Positions 47,084-57,526 of a DNA stretch of 64,000 nucleotides are shown one piece after another. This stretch comes from Marinobacter iranensis. GTDB taxonomy: Bacteria; Pseudomonadota; Gammaproteobacteria; Pseudomonadales; Oleiphilaceae. The stretch is taken from the NCBI RefSeq assembly GCF_029207565.1, contig NZ_JANCMW010000001.1, forward strand, positions 558,001 through 622,000, in the 5' to 3' direction. The translations under genes and the position numbers were made by a program. The notes under the pieces are model-generated. The model ran no database searches, was not told where the DNA came from, and was given only the letters and a program-made list of their open reading frames with translations. The first letter of the stretch is position 1. Each line of letters begins with the position of its first letter.

Positions 47084-48961
47084 TCAGGGGGTTTCCGCGG
47101 GTTTCATCCGCGCTGCCCTGTTAAACAGCGCGGTGCGTTCCTCGAAGGTCAGGAAAGGTTCCGCATCCGTCTGCTCCAGTGTGCCGAACAGGCGCTCCGG
47201 CTCAAAACGCCAGCTACTGCAGTTTGTCATGAGTTCGCTGCAGCTCAGCAATTGTCCCGACTCCCGGAGGAAATACTTGAGCCCTGTGTAAGTGTCTGCC
47301 AGAAGCAGGTTCCGGGGGTTGCCTTGCTGCCTCACCAGTAGACTCCGACCGATCATATCGCCGGCTTTCTTGCTGAACCCGGTAACGTCCAGGATGGTTG
47401 GCGGAATATCAATCTGGGCGACGATCTGGTCCCGATCAGCGTAGCGCTCCAGTGAATCCCTGTCTGGAGGACGCAGGGCCAGCACACCGACATTACTGTT
47501 CAGCGGTATGGATTCGTGGTCTTTCCTGATGAAGCCGCCGGATTCATCGGAGGTAACGATCACCAGGGTGTCGTCAAGAATACCGTCGGACGCCAGGCCG
47601 TTGAGGAAGCGATTCAGTGATTCCTCCATGGTTTTCATCGCCATCCGCCGCGCTTCCTGTGGCTCTGGTGTAATGTCCTCGGCATCCAGCTTGCCATCGG
47701 AGTCCTGTTTTTCTCGTTCCTCTTGCTCCTCCCTCTTTTCGCCAATATTGAAAGGGTGGTGAGTGCCTACGTTCAGCAGTGTGACCAGCCATGGAGACGT
47801 TTGTGAGTCCAGTTGCCGGAGGCGTTGTGCGATGTTGTCGAAATAGACCGGGTCTGGCGGCCCCCACCCCTCTACCTCGTCCTCGGGCCCGTTGAAAATG
47901 CCGGCGCCGGTTACGTCGATGAATCCTGCCTTGGGCATAAATTCACCTTTCTGCATGTAGTCGAGCGGGGCGGCCTGCCAGTAAGCGGTGTGATAGCCAT
48001 GCTCCTTGAGGCGGCCCGGCATGCAGTCCACTTCGGCGCGGTCTTCGGCGACATCAACCATTTTCCGGGATTGCCTGCGGAAATCCGGATATTCGCCGCA
48101 AAGGATGGCGAAGGTGCCGCGATTCGTCTGCCGATCCATGCTCAGTGCGTTGCGGTATATGCGAAAACCGTGTCGGCGCAGGTTCGTTTCGAGATTGGCC
48201 AACTCAACGGTCGGGTCCAGTTCGTGATAGTCACTCAGGCTCGGGAAGTAGCCGCCCGACAAGCCCTCAACCATGATCAGCAGCACATTGGGTGGCTCCT
48301 CCACATTGGGGGTAGCAACCTGGTGACGAAAGAAGCTGGCGCCTTCAAGGGTTTCTTTTGGCGTGGTGGCGGATTCTGTGACAGTGAGTAGCTTCGTGCT
48401 GACAGGGGCAATGAGAGCGCCGGGTATTTGGGAGAAAAAGCTGGCAACAAGATTGTTGGCTGGTGTCGTAAGACTCTGAAAGGAGATGCCGTAAACCACC
48501 GTTACAAGTACAGCGAGCACGACTTGCCCACTGTGACCGGCCAACGGCGTTTCAGGTTTGATACTGCGGTGGAGTCGATGAAGTAACCAGGCAAGGAAAA
48601 TATAGATTGGAAGCCACAGTGAGTGAACGTTGATCAGGCTGCCGGTGACAAAGGTAGGGTCGACACTCTTGCCGATGAGCGACAACTGGAACAGTGTCCC
48701 GTGTACCGTCAGGTGCATGCCTGCAACGAAGGCCGCACATCCAAGTACTATGACCAGGATGGCCCTGAAGACACCTGTTGTTACAGTCAGTAAGACAGCA
48801 AGAATGAATGCACCGGCCAGGTCGCTGGCAATCATCGCAGAGGTATCGGGCCAGACACCGCTTTGCAATACGTAGCTCGCCCTGACGGCCACCAGCCAGC
48901 AGAATGCTAAAAGCATCGTTTTGCAGAAGTGTCTGGTCATGAGCCCCGAGAAAAATGCCAT
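47084..48961 (-). CDS. LTA-synthase-like sulfatase-fold phosphotransferase
   Basis: 625 residues. About five hydrophobic helices (to residue about 165) are followed by an extracytoplasmic alkaline-phosphatase-fold domain. Matches to LtaS/OpgB: NVLLIMVEGLSGG (first metal glutamate), the nucleophile threonine in NRGTFAILCGEYP, and THHPF. The fourth metal motif is SDESGGF here, where LtaS has an Asp-His pair, so one ligand differs or lies elsewhere (a nearby KDHES offers a His). LtaS and OpgB transfer glycerol phosphate from phosphatidylglycerol. It is upstream of, and probably co-transcribed with, the membrane GDPD gene. Confidence 0.88.
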   Translation of the reverse strand: MAFFSGLMTRHFCKTMLLAFCWLVAVRASYVLQSGVWPDTSAMIASDLAGAFILAVLLTVTTGVFRAILVIVLGCAAFVAGMHLTVHGTLFQLSLIGKSVDPTFVTGSLINVHSLWLPIYIFLAWLLHRLHRSIKPETPLAGHSGQVVLAVLVTVVYGISFQSLTTPANNLVASFFSQIPGALIAPVSTKLLTVTESATTPKETLEGASFFRHQVATPNVEEPPNVLLIMVEGLSGGYFPSLSDYHELDPTVELANLETNLRRHGFRIYRNALSMDRQTNRGTFAILCGEYPDFRRQSRKMVDVAEDRAEVDCMPGRLKEHGYHTAYWQAAPLDYMQKGEFMPKAGFIDVTGAGIFNGPEDEVEGWGPPDPVYFDNIAQRLRQLDSQTSPWLVTLLNVGTHHPFNIGEKREEQEEREKQDSDGKLDAEDITPEPQEARRMAMKTMEESLNRFLNGLASDGILDDTLVIVTSDESGGFIRKDHESIPLNSNVGVLALRPPDRDSLERYADRDQIVAQIDIPPTILDVTGFSKKAGDMIGRSLLVRQQGNPRNLLLADTYTGLKYFLRESGQLLSCSELMTNCSSWRFEPERLFGTLEQTDAEPFLTFEERTALFNRAARMKPAETP

Positions 48962-49060
48962 AGTGTCGTCCGGTGTTTAATCCTGATTCAGGCCGTCAGT
49001 GTTGCAGTGAGAGGCCCTGTGTCTACCAAACAGATTATCGATACCGGCTGGAGGCTGGCA

Positions 49061-49948
49061 ATGTCGCGAGACGTTTATGAAGCACTGTTAATCGGGCTGC
49101 TGCTCGTATTTACTTTTACCGGCTGCTCAGACGGTAATACACCGGAGCTATCGGAAAAGGCACTCAATGAGGATAAGGCACGTGATGAGAGCGTGCCGGA
49201 GATTGATCTGAACCGCGCCGAACTCGACTGGATCGGCCAGCAGGTGTTCCGTAATGAGTGTTCCGCCAAGACAACCTGCCTGGTGCACTGGAATGAAGGG
49301 GAGGCATTTCCGTCTCTCGGGATCGGGCACTTCATCTGGTACCCGTCCGGCGTGGATGGTCGGTTTGTCGAAAGCTTTCCTGCATTGATCCGGTATATGT
49401 CCGAGCACAATGCTCCATTACCGCGCTGGCTGGCAAGACTCGATCCATTTGATGCTCCATGGCCGGACAGGGCGGCTTATCTCAAGGTGGCCGATTCCGC
49501 TCGCATTACCGAGCTGCGTGAGTTTCTGGATGCAACCCGGGATCTCCAGGCCGGGTTCATCGTCCAGCGCGCAAGTGACTCGTTGTCGCGCATCGTGCAA
49601 GCGGCGCCGGCCTCTCAGGCGTCACGCGTCCGACAGCACCTTGAATCCCTGGTCAGCACGCCAGGCGGAGTTTATGCGGTAATCGACTACGTCAACTTCA
49701 AGGGCGAGGGGTTGTCGTCCGCCGAGCAATATAACGGCGATGGATGGGGGCTACTGCAGGTCCTGATTAACATGGAGGAAGACGCCAGGCCCACCGTGGA
49801 ACAATTTCGGATGGCAGCCGCTGAGGTGCTGAGCCGTCGGGCTGAAAACGCAGACGACTCAATCGAGAAAGAGCGTTGGCTGCCGGGTTGGCTCCGGCGC
49901 CTGGAAACCTATCGTGAGCCAGTTTCAGCTCCATCCGCACCAAAATAA
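49061..49948 (+). CDS. Lipoprotein with lysozyme-like domain, function unknown
   Basis: 295 residues. The N-terminus is a lipoprotein signal ending in the lipobox FTGC (Cys22) followed by a polar linker. The core has FRNECSAKTTCLVHWNEGE then FPSLGIGHFIWYP, resembling the E ... GIGH catalytic region of T4-type lysozymes, and a closing VNFKGEGLS ... GWGLLQVL. A role in cutting or binding peptidoglycan is inferred; the glycosidase activity is not shown. I chose the ATG at 49061 (GGAGG site 6 bases before) over an upstream start that overlaps the divergent sulfatase-fold gene. The 99-base shared region with that gene should hold both promoters. Confidence 0.75.
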   Translation: MSRDVYEALLIGLLLVFTFTGCSDGNTPELSEKALNEDKARDESVPEIDLNRAELDWIGQQVFRNECSAKTTCLVHWNEGEAFPSLGIGHFIWYPSGVDGRFVESFPALIRYMSEHNAPLPRWLARLDPFDAPWPDRAAYLKVADSARITELREFLDATRDLQAGFIVQRASDSLSRIVQAAPASQASRVRQHLESLVSTPGGVYAVIDYVNFKGEGLSSAEQYNGDGWGLLQVLINMEEDARPTVEQFRMAAAEVLSRRAENADDSIEKERWLPGWLRRLETYREPVSAPSAPK

Positions 49949-50147
49949 TTCACGAAAACTGGTCCATTTCCCGAACGGCTTCTACTTTATAATGGAGCGG
50001 TCGGGAAAATGCCTGCCCCATGGTCCCTCTGTCTGCGCTGAAGCAAGGCGAAGGCTGCACAATCTTGAGGCCAGTTGCGGGTTTTGTGCGTTTTCTCAGG
50101 CGGCTTGTATGAAAAACAAATATTATAAATCAACACGTTGGTATATC

Positions 50148-50163
50148 TGGCTCGTAAATTGCT
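50148..50163 (+). promoter_or_regulatory. Sigma-54-type promoter of the aap operon
   Basis: The 16-base element TGGCTCGTAAATTGCT matches the -24/-12 consensus TGGCACG-N4-TTGCW at all but one defined position (A to T at position 5). The spacing of GG to GC is correct. It lies 46 bases before the aapJ ATG. The rest of the 260-base gap (49949-50208) shows no gene. GCACAA (from about 50059) and TTGTGC (near 50088) are weak candidates for half of an enhancer site. Confidence 0.6.
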
Positions 50164-50208
50164 CATATTCGGTGCACCTCTAACCAACGGAATTTTGGAG
50201 ATACGATA

Positions 50209-51234
50209 ATGAAAAACACCAAGTCGATTGCAGTCGGCGCAGTCATGCTGTGCAGTGTGTTTACCGCTTCGGTGGCCAGCGCGGCTACAACGCTCGAGAG
50301 TGTCAAGGAAAAAGGACATCTGCAGTGTGGTGTAACAACAGGCCTGCCGGGGTTCTCCCAGCCGGATGACAAGGGTAATTGGACCGGTATCGATGTGGAT
50401 ACCTGTCGCGCCGTTGCTGCCGCCGTTTTCGGCGACCCGAAAGCAGTGCAGTTCACGCCGCTGACTGCAAAGGAACGTTTTACCGCACTCCAGTCCGGCG
50501 AGATCGATATGCTCTCGCGGAACACCACCTGGACCCTGACGAGAGATGCCTCCCTCGGCCTGAACTTCGCCGGCGTCAATTATTACGACGGCCAGGGCTT
50601 CCTGGTCAAAAAGGACCTGGGTGTGGATGAAGCGTCACAACTCAGCGGCGCGACAATCTGTATCCAGGCGGGTACCACCACCGAACTGAACCTGGCGGAT
50701 TACTTCCGTGCCAAGGGTATGGACTTCAAGCCACTGGTGTTCGATACCTCCGAGCAGACAGTACAGGGTTTTGCTTCCGGCCGTTGTGATGTGCTGACAT
50801 CCGACCGTTCGCAGCTTGCAGCCTTACGCTCAAAGCTGGCTGAGCCGGATTCCGCCAAAATCCTCCCGGAAACCATTTCCAAGGAGCCGCTGGGTCCGGT
50901 TGTTCGCCAGGGTGATGACCAGTGGTTCAATATTGTGAAGTGGGTGCTCTCCGTTCAGATCAATGCCGAAGAATTGGGTGTTTCATCGTCCAATGTGGAT
51001 GACATGTTGAAGTCCGACAACCCCAATATCCAGCGTCTGCTGGGTACTGACGGCGACATGGGCGCCAAGCTCGGCCTGCCGGATGACTTTGGCTATGCCA
51101 TCGTGAAGGGCGTTGGCAACTACGGCGAGATGTACAACCGTAACGTTGGCCCGGACACACCTCTTGGCCTTGACCGCGGTCTTAACGCGCTTTGGACTGA
51201 AGGCGGCATCATGTATGCGCCGCCAGTACGTTAA
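50209..51234 (+). CDS. aapJ: General L-amino acid ABC transporter, substrate-binding protein
   Basis: 341 residues with a Sec signal peptide (MLCSVFTASVASAA, cut after about residue 24) and a solute-binding protein fold. The segment TTLESVKEKGHLQCGVTTGLPGFSQPDDKGNWTGIDV, split by domains, is typical of AapJ/BztA binding proteins; the family ending DTPLGLDRGLNALW is present. It catches a wide range of L-amino acids in the periplasm for AapQMP. First gene of the operon, with a sigma-54-type promoter in front. Confidence 0.94.
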   Translation: MKNTKSIAVGAVMLCSVFTASVASAATTLESVKEKGHLQCGVTTGLPGFSQPDDKGNWTGIDVDTCRAVAAAVFGDPKAVQFTPLTAKERFTALQSGEIDMLSRNTTWTLTRDASLGLNFAGVNYYDGQGFLVKKDLGVDEASQLSGATICIQAGTTTELNLADYFRAKGMDFKPLVFDTSEQTVQGFASGRCDVLTSDRSQLAALRSKLAEPDSAKILPETISKEPLGPVVRQGDDQWFNIVKWVLSVQINAEELGVSSSNVDDMLKSDNPNIQRLLGTDGDMGAKLGLPDDFGYAIVKGVGNYGEMYNRNVGPDTPLGLDRGLNALWTEGGIMYAPPVR

Positions 51235-51328
51235 TTCCTGAAAGCAATTCAGCGGGGCGGTGGCGGTTGTCGCCGCTCCCTGAGTTCTGTGATGTGTTCA
51301 ACCGCAGGTTTGCTTTCCGGGAACAAGC

Positions 51329-52516
51329 ATGAAAAACCAGAATATTGATTCCAGGCCCGCGGGCCCAAAGCCCTGGTACGACCCACAGGTCCGTTCCATC
51401 TTCTTTCAGATTGTCGCTATCTCTCTGGTCTTCTGGGCTGGCTGGACGCTAGTGGACAATACCCTCTCCAACATGGAAAGCCGTGGCATCAGTACCGGTT
51501 TCGGTTTCCTCGGAGAATCGGCCGGTTTCGGCATCATCATGCACCTGATCCCTTTTGATGCGACCATGTCTTATGGCCGCACATTCTTCGTCGGGCTGCT
51601 TAATACCTTACTGGTGTCGGCAATGGGCATTGTGACGGCCACCATCATCGGCTTTGTCGTTGGTGTGGCGAGGCTGTCCACGAACTGGCTGGTTGCCAAG
51701 CTGGCACTGACCTACATAGAGGTCATCCGTAACATTCCGCTGCTGTTGCAGATATTCTTCTGGTACTTCGCGGTACTGCGAAACCTGCCTTCACCTCGCC
51801 AGACAATGGATGTGGGTGACTGGCTGTTCCTGAACAACCGTGGGCTCTACATGCCTGAGCCTTTCGCCCAGGACGGCTTTGGCCTGGTTTATGGTGCACT
51901 TACTGTGGCTATTATCGGGACTGTTGCCTTGCGCCGCTGGTCCAGGAAGCGGCAACTTGAAACCGGTGAAATCTTCCCGGTATTCAAGGTTGGCGTTGGT
52001 CTTATCGTCGGGCTGCCGGTCATTGCTTACTTCCTGGCTGGCCAGCCCCTGCAGTGGGAGATTCCGGAGCTTCAGGGCTTCAACTTCGGAGGTGGCTTCG
52101 TCATCATCCCGGAACTCGCCGCGCTCTGGGTTGCACTGTCGCTCTACACCGCCAGTTTTATCGCAGAGATTGTGCGCTCCGGTATCCTTTCGGTGAGCAA
52201 GGGGCAGACCGAAGCCTCCAAGGCATTGGGTCTTCCGGCCAACCTTACTCTCAGGTTGGTGGTGATTCCCCAGGCTATGCGGGTCATCATTCCACCGCTA
52301 ACCAGCCAGTACCTGAACCTCGTCAAGAACTCCTCCCTGGCAACCGCTATCGGTTATCCCGACCTGGTGGCTGTGTTTATGGGAACAACCCTGAACCAGA
52401 CGGGGCAGGCGGTTGAGGTTGTGGCGATCACCATGGCGGTCTATCTGACCATCAGTTTGCTGATTTCCCTTTTCATGAACATCTACAACCGGGCCGTGGC
52501 CATTAAGGAACGATGA
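51329..52516 (+). CDS. aapQ: General L-amino acid ABC transporter permease
   Basis: 395 residues, with an N-terminal membrane helix, an extra inserted part and the His/Glu/Gln-type permease domain. The EAA loop is in GQTEASKALGLPANLTLRLVVIP, with YLNLVKNSSLATAIGYPDL after it. It forms the inner-membrane channel with AapM. The last bases overlap aapM (ATGATG). Confidence 0.94.
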   Translation: MKNQNIDSRPAGPKPWYDPQVRSIFFQIVAISLVFWAGWTLVDNTLSNMESRGISTGFGFLGESAGFGIIMHLIPFDATMSYGRTFFVGLLNTLLVSAMGIVTATIIGFVVGVARLSTNWLVAKLALTYIEVIRNIPLLLQIFFWYFAVLRNLPSPRQTMDVGDWLFLNNRGLYMPEPFAQDGFGLVYGALTVAIIGTVALRRWSRKRQLETGEIFPVFKVGVGLIVGLPVIAYFLAGQPLQWEIPELQGFNFGGGFVIIPELAALWVALSLYTASFIAEIVRSGILSVSKGQTEASKALGLPANLTLRLVVIPQAMRVIIPPLTSQYLNLVKNSSLATAIGYPDLVAVFMGTTLNQTGQAVEVVAITMAVYLTISLLISLFMNIYNRAVAIKER

Positions 52517-53601
52517 TGACCGAGTCTGAAGTACAACGACCCAAAAAGGCACTCGCCCCCGTCAAGTGGATACGTTCAAACCTGTTCTCTTCCTGGTACA
52601 ACACACTGCTGACGGTGGTTATTGGCTACCTGGTGCTGACCAGTATTGCACCCCTGATGAACTGGTTGTTCCTGGAGGCCACTTTCACGGGGGCTGAGCC
52701 CAGTGATTGCGCAGGCGAGGGCGCCTGTTGGCTCTTTATCAACCAGCGCCTGAACTTCTTTATCTACGGGTTTTATCCCGATGATCTGCAGTGGCGGGTG
52801 GATGCGATGTTTATCCTGCTTGCCGTTGCCTTCGTGCCCCAGTTCATTGAAGGCTTTCCGGCCCGCAAATGGCTGGGTATCTTCGGGCTGACCGGGCTGC
52901 CGGTGATCGGCTTTTTCATGATTCCTGGTGGGCTTTTCGGTCTTGAACCGGTGGAAAGCAGCAAATGGGGCGGGTTGATGCTGACGCTGATACTGGCCTA
53001 CATCGGCATTATCGCTTCGTTGCCGATTGGCACTTTGTTGGCCCTCGGCCGGCGGTCCGAAATGCCTGTTATCCGTGGGTTGAGCGTAGTGTTCATCGAA
53101 GTCTGGCGGGCGGTTCCACTCATAACCGTGCTGTTTATGGCCTCGGTTATGTTGCCGCTGTTCCTCCCCGAAGGCATGAGCTTCGAGAAGCTGGCGCGCG
53201 CCCTGATAGGCATCACGCTATGGCAGTCGGCCTATATGGCGGAGGTAATTCGTGGTGGACTGCAGGCGATACCCCGTGGCCAATATGAGGCCGCCAGCGC
53301 GCTCGGGCTTGGCTACTGGAAAAAAATGGGGCTGGTGATATTGCCGCAGGCCCTGACCATGGTGATTCCCGGCATCGTGAACACCTTCATATCGCTTTTC
53401 AAGGACACCACGCTGGTGTTGATTATCGGCTTGTTCGACATCCTTGGAACCGTGCAATCGACCGTAACCGACCCGGCCTGGCAGAACGTCGCCGTGGAAG
53501 GTTATGTGTTTGTCGCCTTCTGTTTCTGGGTCTTCTGTTTCGGTATTTCCCGCTACAGCCAGAACCTGGAACGTAAACTCGACACCGGTCATAAAACCTG
53601 A
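52513..53601 (+). CDS. aapM: General L-amino acid ABC transporter permease
   Basis: 362 residues and about eight hydrophobic helices. The EAA loop is in [23 protein letters not shown]. The two ATGs at 52513 and 52516 both overlap the aapQ stop, so translation is coupled; I take the first. Its stop TGA overlaps the aapP start by one base. Confidence 0.94.
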   Translation: MMTESEVQRPKKALAPVKWIRSNLFSSWYNTLLTVVIGYLVLTSIAPLMNWLFLEATFTGAEPSDCAGEGACWLFINQRLNFFIYGFYPDDLQWRVDAMFILLAVAFVPQFIEGFPARKWLGIFGLTGLPVIGFFMIPGGLFGLEPVESSKWGGLMLTLILAYIGIIASLPIGTLLALGRRSEMPVIRGLSVVFIEVWRAVPLITVLFMASVMLPLFLPEGMSFEKLARALIGITLWQSAYMAEVIRGGLQAIPRGQYEAASALGLGYWKKMGLVILPQALTMVIPGIVNTFISLFKDTTLVLIIGLFDILGTVQSTVTDPAWQNVAVEGYVFVAFCFWVFCFGISRYSQNLERKLDTGHKT

Positions 53602-54410
53602 TGGGTAACCCTATGACAGAACAGACTCAGGCGCCCGAGGCGCAGCCATCATCCCCGGGGCCGGCCAGCGGAAAGCCGGACATCATACGCGTTGAGGGTA
53701 TGCATAAGTGGTATGGCGACTTCCATGTACTGAAGAATCTTAACCTGAACGTGCAACAGGGGGAGCGCATTGTTATCTGTGGCCCGTCAGGGTCCGGAAA
53801 ATCGACGTTTATTCGCTGTATCAACCGACTGGAAGAACACCAGAAGGGCAAGATCATCGTGGACGATGTCGAGCTTACCGACGACGTGCGCCAGATCGAC
53901 AGCGTGCGCAAGGAAGTGGGCATGGTGTTCCAGCACTTCAACCTGTTTCCCCACCTGACGGTGCTGGAAAATTGCTGCCTGTCACCCATTTGGGTAAGGA
54001 AGACACCACGAAAGGAGGCTGAGGCATCGGCGATGGAGTACCTTGAACGCGTAAGGATTCCGGAACAGGCCGACAAGTACCCCGGGCAATTGTCTGGAGG
54101 TCAGCAGCAGCGGGTCGCAATTGCCCGGGCGCTGTGCATGAAGCCGAAAATCATGCTGTTTGATGAGCCTACCTCGGCACTTGATCCTGAAATGATCAAG
54201 GAAGTGCTGGATGTCATGATCGAGCTGGCTGGAAGCGGTATGACCATGCTTTGTGTGACGCATGAGATGGGATTCGCCAAAACCGTGGCCGACAGGGTGA
54301 TCTTTATGGATGGTGGTGAAATCGTCGAGGGCGCGCCGCCCAGGGAGTTTTTCACCAACCCCAGGGAAGCCAGGACTCAGAAGTTCCTGGAGCAGATTCT
54401 ACAGCACTGA
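53601..54410 (+). CDS. aapP: General L-amino acid ABC transporter ATP-binding protein
   Basis: 269 residues. Walker A is GPSGSGKST, the signature [15 protein letters not shown], Walker B IMLFDEP, and the H-loop is VTHEMGF. The first 25 residues are a Pro/Ala-rich extension; a second ATG at 53613 (MTEQTQ) is an alternative start. It powers import by AapJQM. A hairpin lies between it and the convergent lpxH. Confidence 0.96.
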   Translation: MGNPMTEQTQAPEAQPSSPGPASGKPDIIRVEGMHKWYGDFHVLKNLNLNVQQGERIVICGPSGSGKSTFIRCINRLEEHQKGKIIVDDVELTDDVRQIDSVRKEVGMVFQHFNLFPHLTVLENCCLSPIWVRKTPRKEAEASAMEYLERVRIPEQADKYPGQLSGGQQQRVAIARALCMKPKIMLFDEPTSALDPEMIKEVLDVMIELAGSGMTMLCVTHEMGFAKTVADRVIFMDGGEIVEGAPPREFFTNPREARTQKFLEQILQH

Positions 54411-54418
54411 GGGTGAAA

Positions 54419-54446
54419 CCTGGCCGGGCTTCGGAACCCGGCCAGG
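54419..54446. terminator. Hairpin between convergent aapP and lpxH
   Basis: CCTGGCCGGG pairs perfectly with CCCGGCCAGG around an 8-base loop. There is no long U-run, but the position between two convergent stops suits a shared terminator. Confidence 0.55.
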
Positions 54447-54449
54447 GTA

Positions 54450-55175
54450 TCATAGCGGGTGTTTTCTCAGTACCGGTTCCTGGCCGGACTCCACTTCCAG
54501 CCACCAGACATTTTCGTCCCAGTCCCCCAGTACAATACGCCTGGCAGGCTTGCCGCCGGCTTCCAGTTCATGAACCGCCGGGCGGTGGGTGTGGCCGTGA
54601 ATCAGGCGTTGCACACCGCGGGCTTCCATTTCCTTCACCACCTCGTCGGGGGTGACATCCATAATGAACTCTTCCTTGCCCTTGTTCTTGGCCATGCTGA
54701 TTTCCCGCAACTGCCGGGCCATCTGCTGGCGCTCGGCCAGGGGACGCTGAAGAATCATTTGCTGCCACTGAGGGTTGCGCATGTTGGCGCGGAACTTCTG
54801 GTACTCCACATCGGCGGTGCACAGGCTGTCACCGTGCATCAGCAAGGTGGGCGTGCCATACAGATCCACAACGGTTGGGTCGTCAAGCAGGGTGGCGCCG
54901 ATACGGTTGCAGTAATCCTCGCCAATCAGGAAGTCCCGGTTGCCATGCATCAGGAACAGTTCCGTGCCGGTGTTGCTGACTGCACGCAACGCCTCCGCCA
55001 CCTGTTCCTGGAGTGGCGTCCGCTCGTCGTCACCAATCCAGGCCTCGAAAAAGTCTCCCAGGATGTAGAGCTTCTCTACGCCCCGGGCCTTTTCGTCCAG
55101 GAAAGCCAGGAAGGCATTGGTAATGTCCGGCCGGGACTCTTCCAGATGCAAGTCAGAGATGAACAGCGTGGTCAC
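54450..55175 (-). CDS. lpxH: UDP-2,3-diacylglucosamine diphosphatase
   Basis: LpxH makes lipid X from UDP-2,3-diacylglucosamine in lipid A synthesis. It is a 241-residue calcineurin-like phosphoesterase with metal motifs [30 protein letters not shown] and [11 protein letters not shown]. It starts overlapping the ppiB stop by 4 bases (ATGA), so ppiB-lpxH are one operon. Confidence 0.95.
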   Translation of the reverse strand: MTTLFISDLHLEESRPDITNAFLAFLDEKARGVEKLYILGDFFEAWIGDDERTPLQEQVAEALRAVSNTGTELFLMHGNRDFLIGEDYCNRIGATLLDDPTVVDLYGTPTLLMHGDSLCTADVEYQKFRANMRNPQWQQMILQRPLAERQQMARQLREISMAKNKGKEEFIMDVTPDEVVKEMEARGVQRLIHGHTHRPAVHELEAGGKPARRIVLGDWDENVWWLEVESGQEPVLRKHPL

Positions 55176-55681
55176 GCCGCGCCTCCATCCTCTACAACTT
55201 CGGCTTTCTCAATTACCACGTCTTCGGCGGGAACATCCTGGTGTCCGGAGCGCATGGTGGTGCGCACGGAGCGGATGGCGTTGACCGTGTCCATGCCTTC
55301 CATCACCTTGCCAAACACACAGTAGCCCCAACCTTCAGCGTTCTCGGCGGTATGGTCGAGGAAACCGTTGTTCTCGACGTTGATGAAAAACTGTGCAGTC
55401 GCGGAATGAGGGTCCATGGTGCGGGCCATGGCGACAGTGCCCTGCATGTTGCTCAGGCCGTTGTTGGCCTCATTTTTGATTGGCTCACGGGTCTTGCGCG
55501 GGGTCATGCCTGGTTCGAAACCACCACCCTGGATCATGAAGTTGCTGATCACACGGTGAAAAACAAGGCCATCGTAAAAGCCGTCGCGAACATACTGTTC
55601 AAAGTTCTTGGCCGTCTCCGGGGCGTTGTCGTAATCCAGTTCCAGTGTGATATCACCGTGGGAAGTTTTCAGCAGAATCAT
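55172..55681 (-). CDS. ppiB: Peptidyl-prolyl cis-trans isomerase B (cyclophilin)
   Basis: A 169-residue cytosolic cyclophilin without a signal peptide. The active-site region is [20 protein letters not shown], and the [17 protein letters not shown] stretch matches the family. It accelerates proline isomerisation in folding proteins. It is divergent from glnS. Confidence 0.95.
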   Translation of the reverse strand: MILLKTSHGDITLELDYDNAPETAKNFEQYVRDGFYDGLVFHRVISNFMIQGGGFEPGMTPRKTREPIKNEANNGLSNMQGTVAMARTMDPHSATAQFFINVENNGFLDHTAENAEGWGYCVFGKVMEGMDTVNAIRSVRTTMRSGHQDVPAEDVVIEKAEVVEDGGAA

Positions 55682-55753
55682 CAGGGTTTCCTGTTCAAAT
55701 GGGTATAAAAAGCAACGTTGGCGTTATTGTACTGAAGAGTTTGAGCGCGTGCA

Positions 55754-55782
55754 TGAGTTAGGCAATGATTTGTGAGTATAAT
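55754..55782 (+). promoter_or_regulatory. Candidate glnS promoter
   Basis: A perfect -10 TATAAT at 55777-55782 with a weak -35 TGAGTT 17 bases upstream. It would give a leader of about 30 bases. Confidence 0.4.
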
Positions 55783-55819
55783 ACGCGGTTTCAGACCCAC
55801 ACCCTATGATTGAGATTGT

Positions 55820-57496
55820 ATGAGCGCCGAGTCCAAGAAAGCCCATAACTTCATCCAGAGCCTGATCGAAGACGCGATTGCCAACGGCGAGCACACAGGC
55901 AAGGTGGTCACCCGTTTTCCGCCGGAACCCAACGGGTACCTGCACATCGGTCACGCCAAGTCGATCTGCCTGAATTTTGGCATCGCTGAAACGTTTGATG
56001 GCGATTGCACCCTGCGGTTTGATGATACCAACCCGGAAAAGGAATCCCAGGAGTACATTGACTCTATCAAGCAGGACGTCCATTGGTTGGGCTGTGAATG
56101 GACCGGCGAAGTGCGTTACGCCTCGGACTACTTCGATGCCATTTACGATTTTGCCGTTGAGCTGATCGAAAAGGGCAAGGCCTATGTCTGTGCACTGACA
56201 GCGGACCAGATGGCCGAATACCGGGGCACCCTGAAAAAGCCTGGCCAGAACAGCCCATACCGCGACCGTCCCGTGCAGGAAAACCTGCAACTGTTCCGCG
56301 ATATGCGCGACGGAAAATTCCAGAATGGCGAGTTGGTGCTGCGCGCCAAAATCGACATGGCGTCCCCCAACATCAACCTGAGGGACCCGATCCTGTACCG
56401 GATTCGCTACGCCGACCACCACCAGACCGGTGACAAGTGGTGCATCTACCCGATGTATGACTTCACCCATCCGATTTCCGACGCCATGGAGGGGATCACC
56501 CACTCCCTATGCACCCTGGAATTCGAGGATCACCGCCCGCTGTATGACTGGGTGCTGGAAAACATCTCGGCCCCCTGCCAACCACGGCAGATTGAATTCG
56601 CGCGGCTGAACCTGAACTACACCATCACCAGTAAGCGCAAGCTCAGGCGGTTGGTGGACGAAGGTTTCGTTGACGGCTGGAGCGACCCCCGCATGCCCAC
56701 CATTTCCGGCCTGCGCCGCCGTGGCTACACCCCGGAATCCATCCGCACCTTCTGCGACATGATTGGTGTGAACAAGGCTGGCGGCACCGTGGATATGGGC
56801 ATGCTGGAGCACGCCATCCGGGAAGACCTTAACACCCGTGCACCCCGCGCCATGTGCGTGATGCGCCCGCTGAAGGTCGCCCTGACCAATTACCCGGAAG
56901 ACAAGACCGAAACCCTGGTGCTGCCGGTTCACCCACAGAACCCGGATATGGGCGAGCGGGAAGTGACCTGGAGCCAGACCCTCTACATCGACCGGGAAGA
57001 CTTCGCCGAAGAGCCACCGCGCAAGTGGAAGCGTCTGGCCCCGGATCAGGCGGTGCGTCTGCGTGGCGGATACGTAATGACCTGCCGTGAGATTATTCGC
57101 GACGATAGCGGCGAGATCGTCGAACTCAAATGTGAGTACGATCCAAACACTCTGGGCGTTAACCCCGAAGGGTATAAACCGAACGGCGTCGTCCACTGGG
57201 TATCGGCAACAGACAGTGTTGAAACGGACATCAACCAGTACGACCGGTTGTTCAATCATGAGTCGCCGGACAGTGACAAAGAAACCGACTTTGTAGACTC
57301 AATCAACCCGGAATCCTTGGTGGTCCTCAAAGGTGCCAGGGTGGAGAAGAGCCTGGCCACACCCAGGACAGACTTGCCGTACCAGTTCGAGCGGGAGGGG
57401 TACTTCTTTTGTGATGAAGAGTTAACCGCCGCTTCGGGTCACCCGGTTTTCAACCGTACGGTGACCCTCCGGGATTCCTGGGGCAAAGGCAAATAG
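55820..57496 (+). CDS. glnS: Glutaminyl-tRNA synthetase
   Basis: A 558-residue class I synthetase. The HIGH motif is in [15 protein letters not shown] and the KMSKS-like motif in [13 protein letters not shown]. The C-terminal beta-barrel anticodon domains are full length. It charges tRNA-Gln directly, as in most Gammaproteobacteria. It is followed by the nested palindrome and then cysS. Confidence 0.98.
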   Translation: MSAESKKAHNFIQSLIEDAIANGEHTGKVVTRFPPEPNGYLHIGHAKSICLNFGIAETFDGDCTLRFDDTNPEKESQEYIDSIKQDVHWLGCEWTGEVRYASDYFDAIYDFAVELIEKGKAYVCALTADQMAEYRGTLKKPGQNSPYRDRPVQENLQLFRDMRDGKFQNGELVLRAKIDMASPNINLRDPILYRIRYADHHQTGDKWCIYPMYDFTHPISDAMEGITHSLCTLEFEDHRPLYDWVLENISAPCQPRQIEFARLNLNYTITSKRKLRRLVDEGFVDGWSDPRMPTISGLRRRGYTPESIRTFCDMIGVNKAGGTVDMGMLEHAIREDLNTRAPRAMCVMRPLKVALTNYPEDKTETLVLPVHPQNPDMGEREVTWSQTLYIDREDFAEEPPRKWKRLAPDQAVRLRGGYVMTCREIIRDDSGEIVELKCEYDPNTLGVNPEGYKPNGVVHWVSATDSVETDINQYDRLFNHESPDSDKETDFVDSINPESLVVLKGARVEKSLATPRTDLPYQFEREGYFFCDEELTAASGHPVFNRTVTLRDSWGKGK

Positions 57497-57526
57497 CAGT
57501 TGAAGGCACGAACAAAGTAGGGAGGA

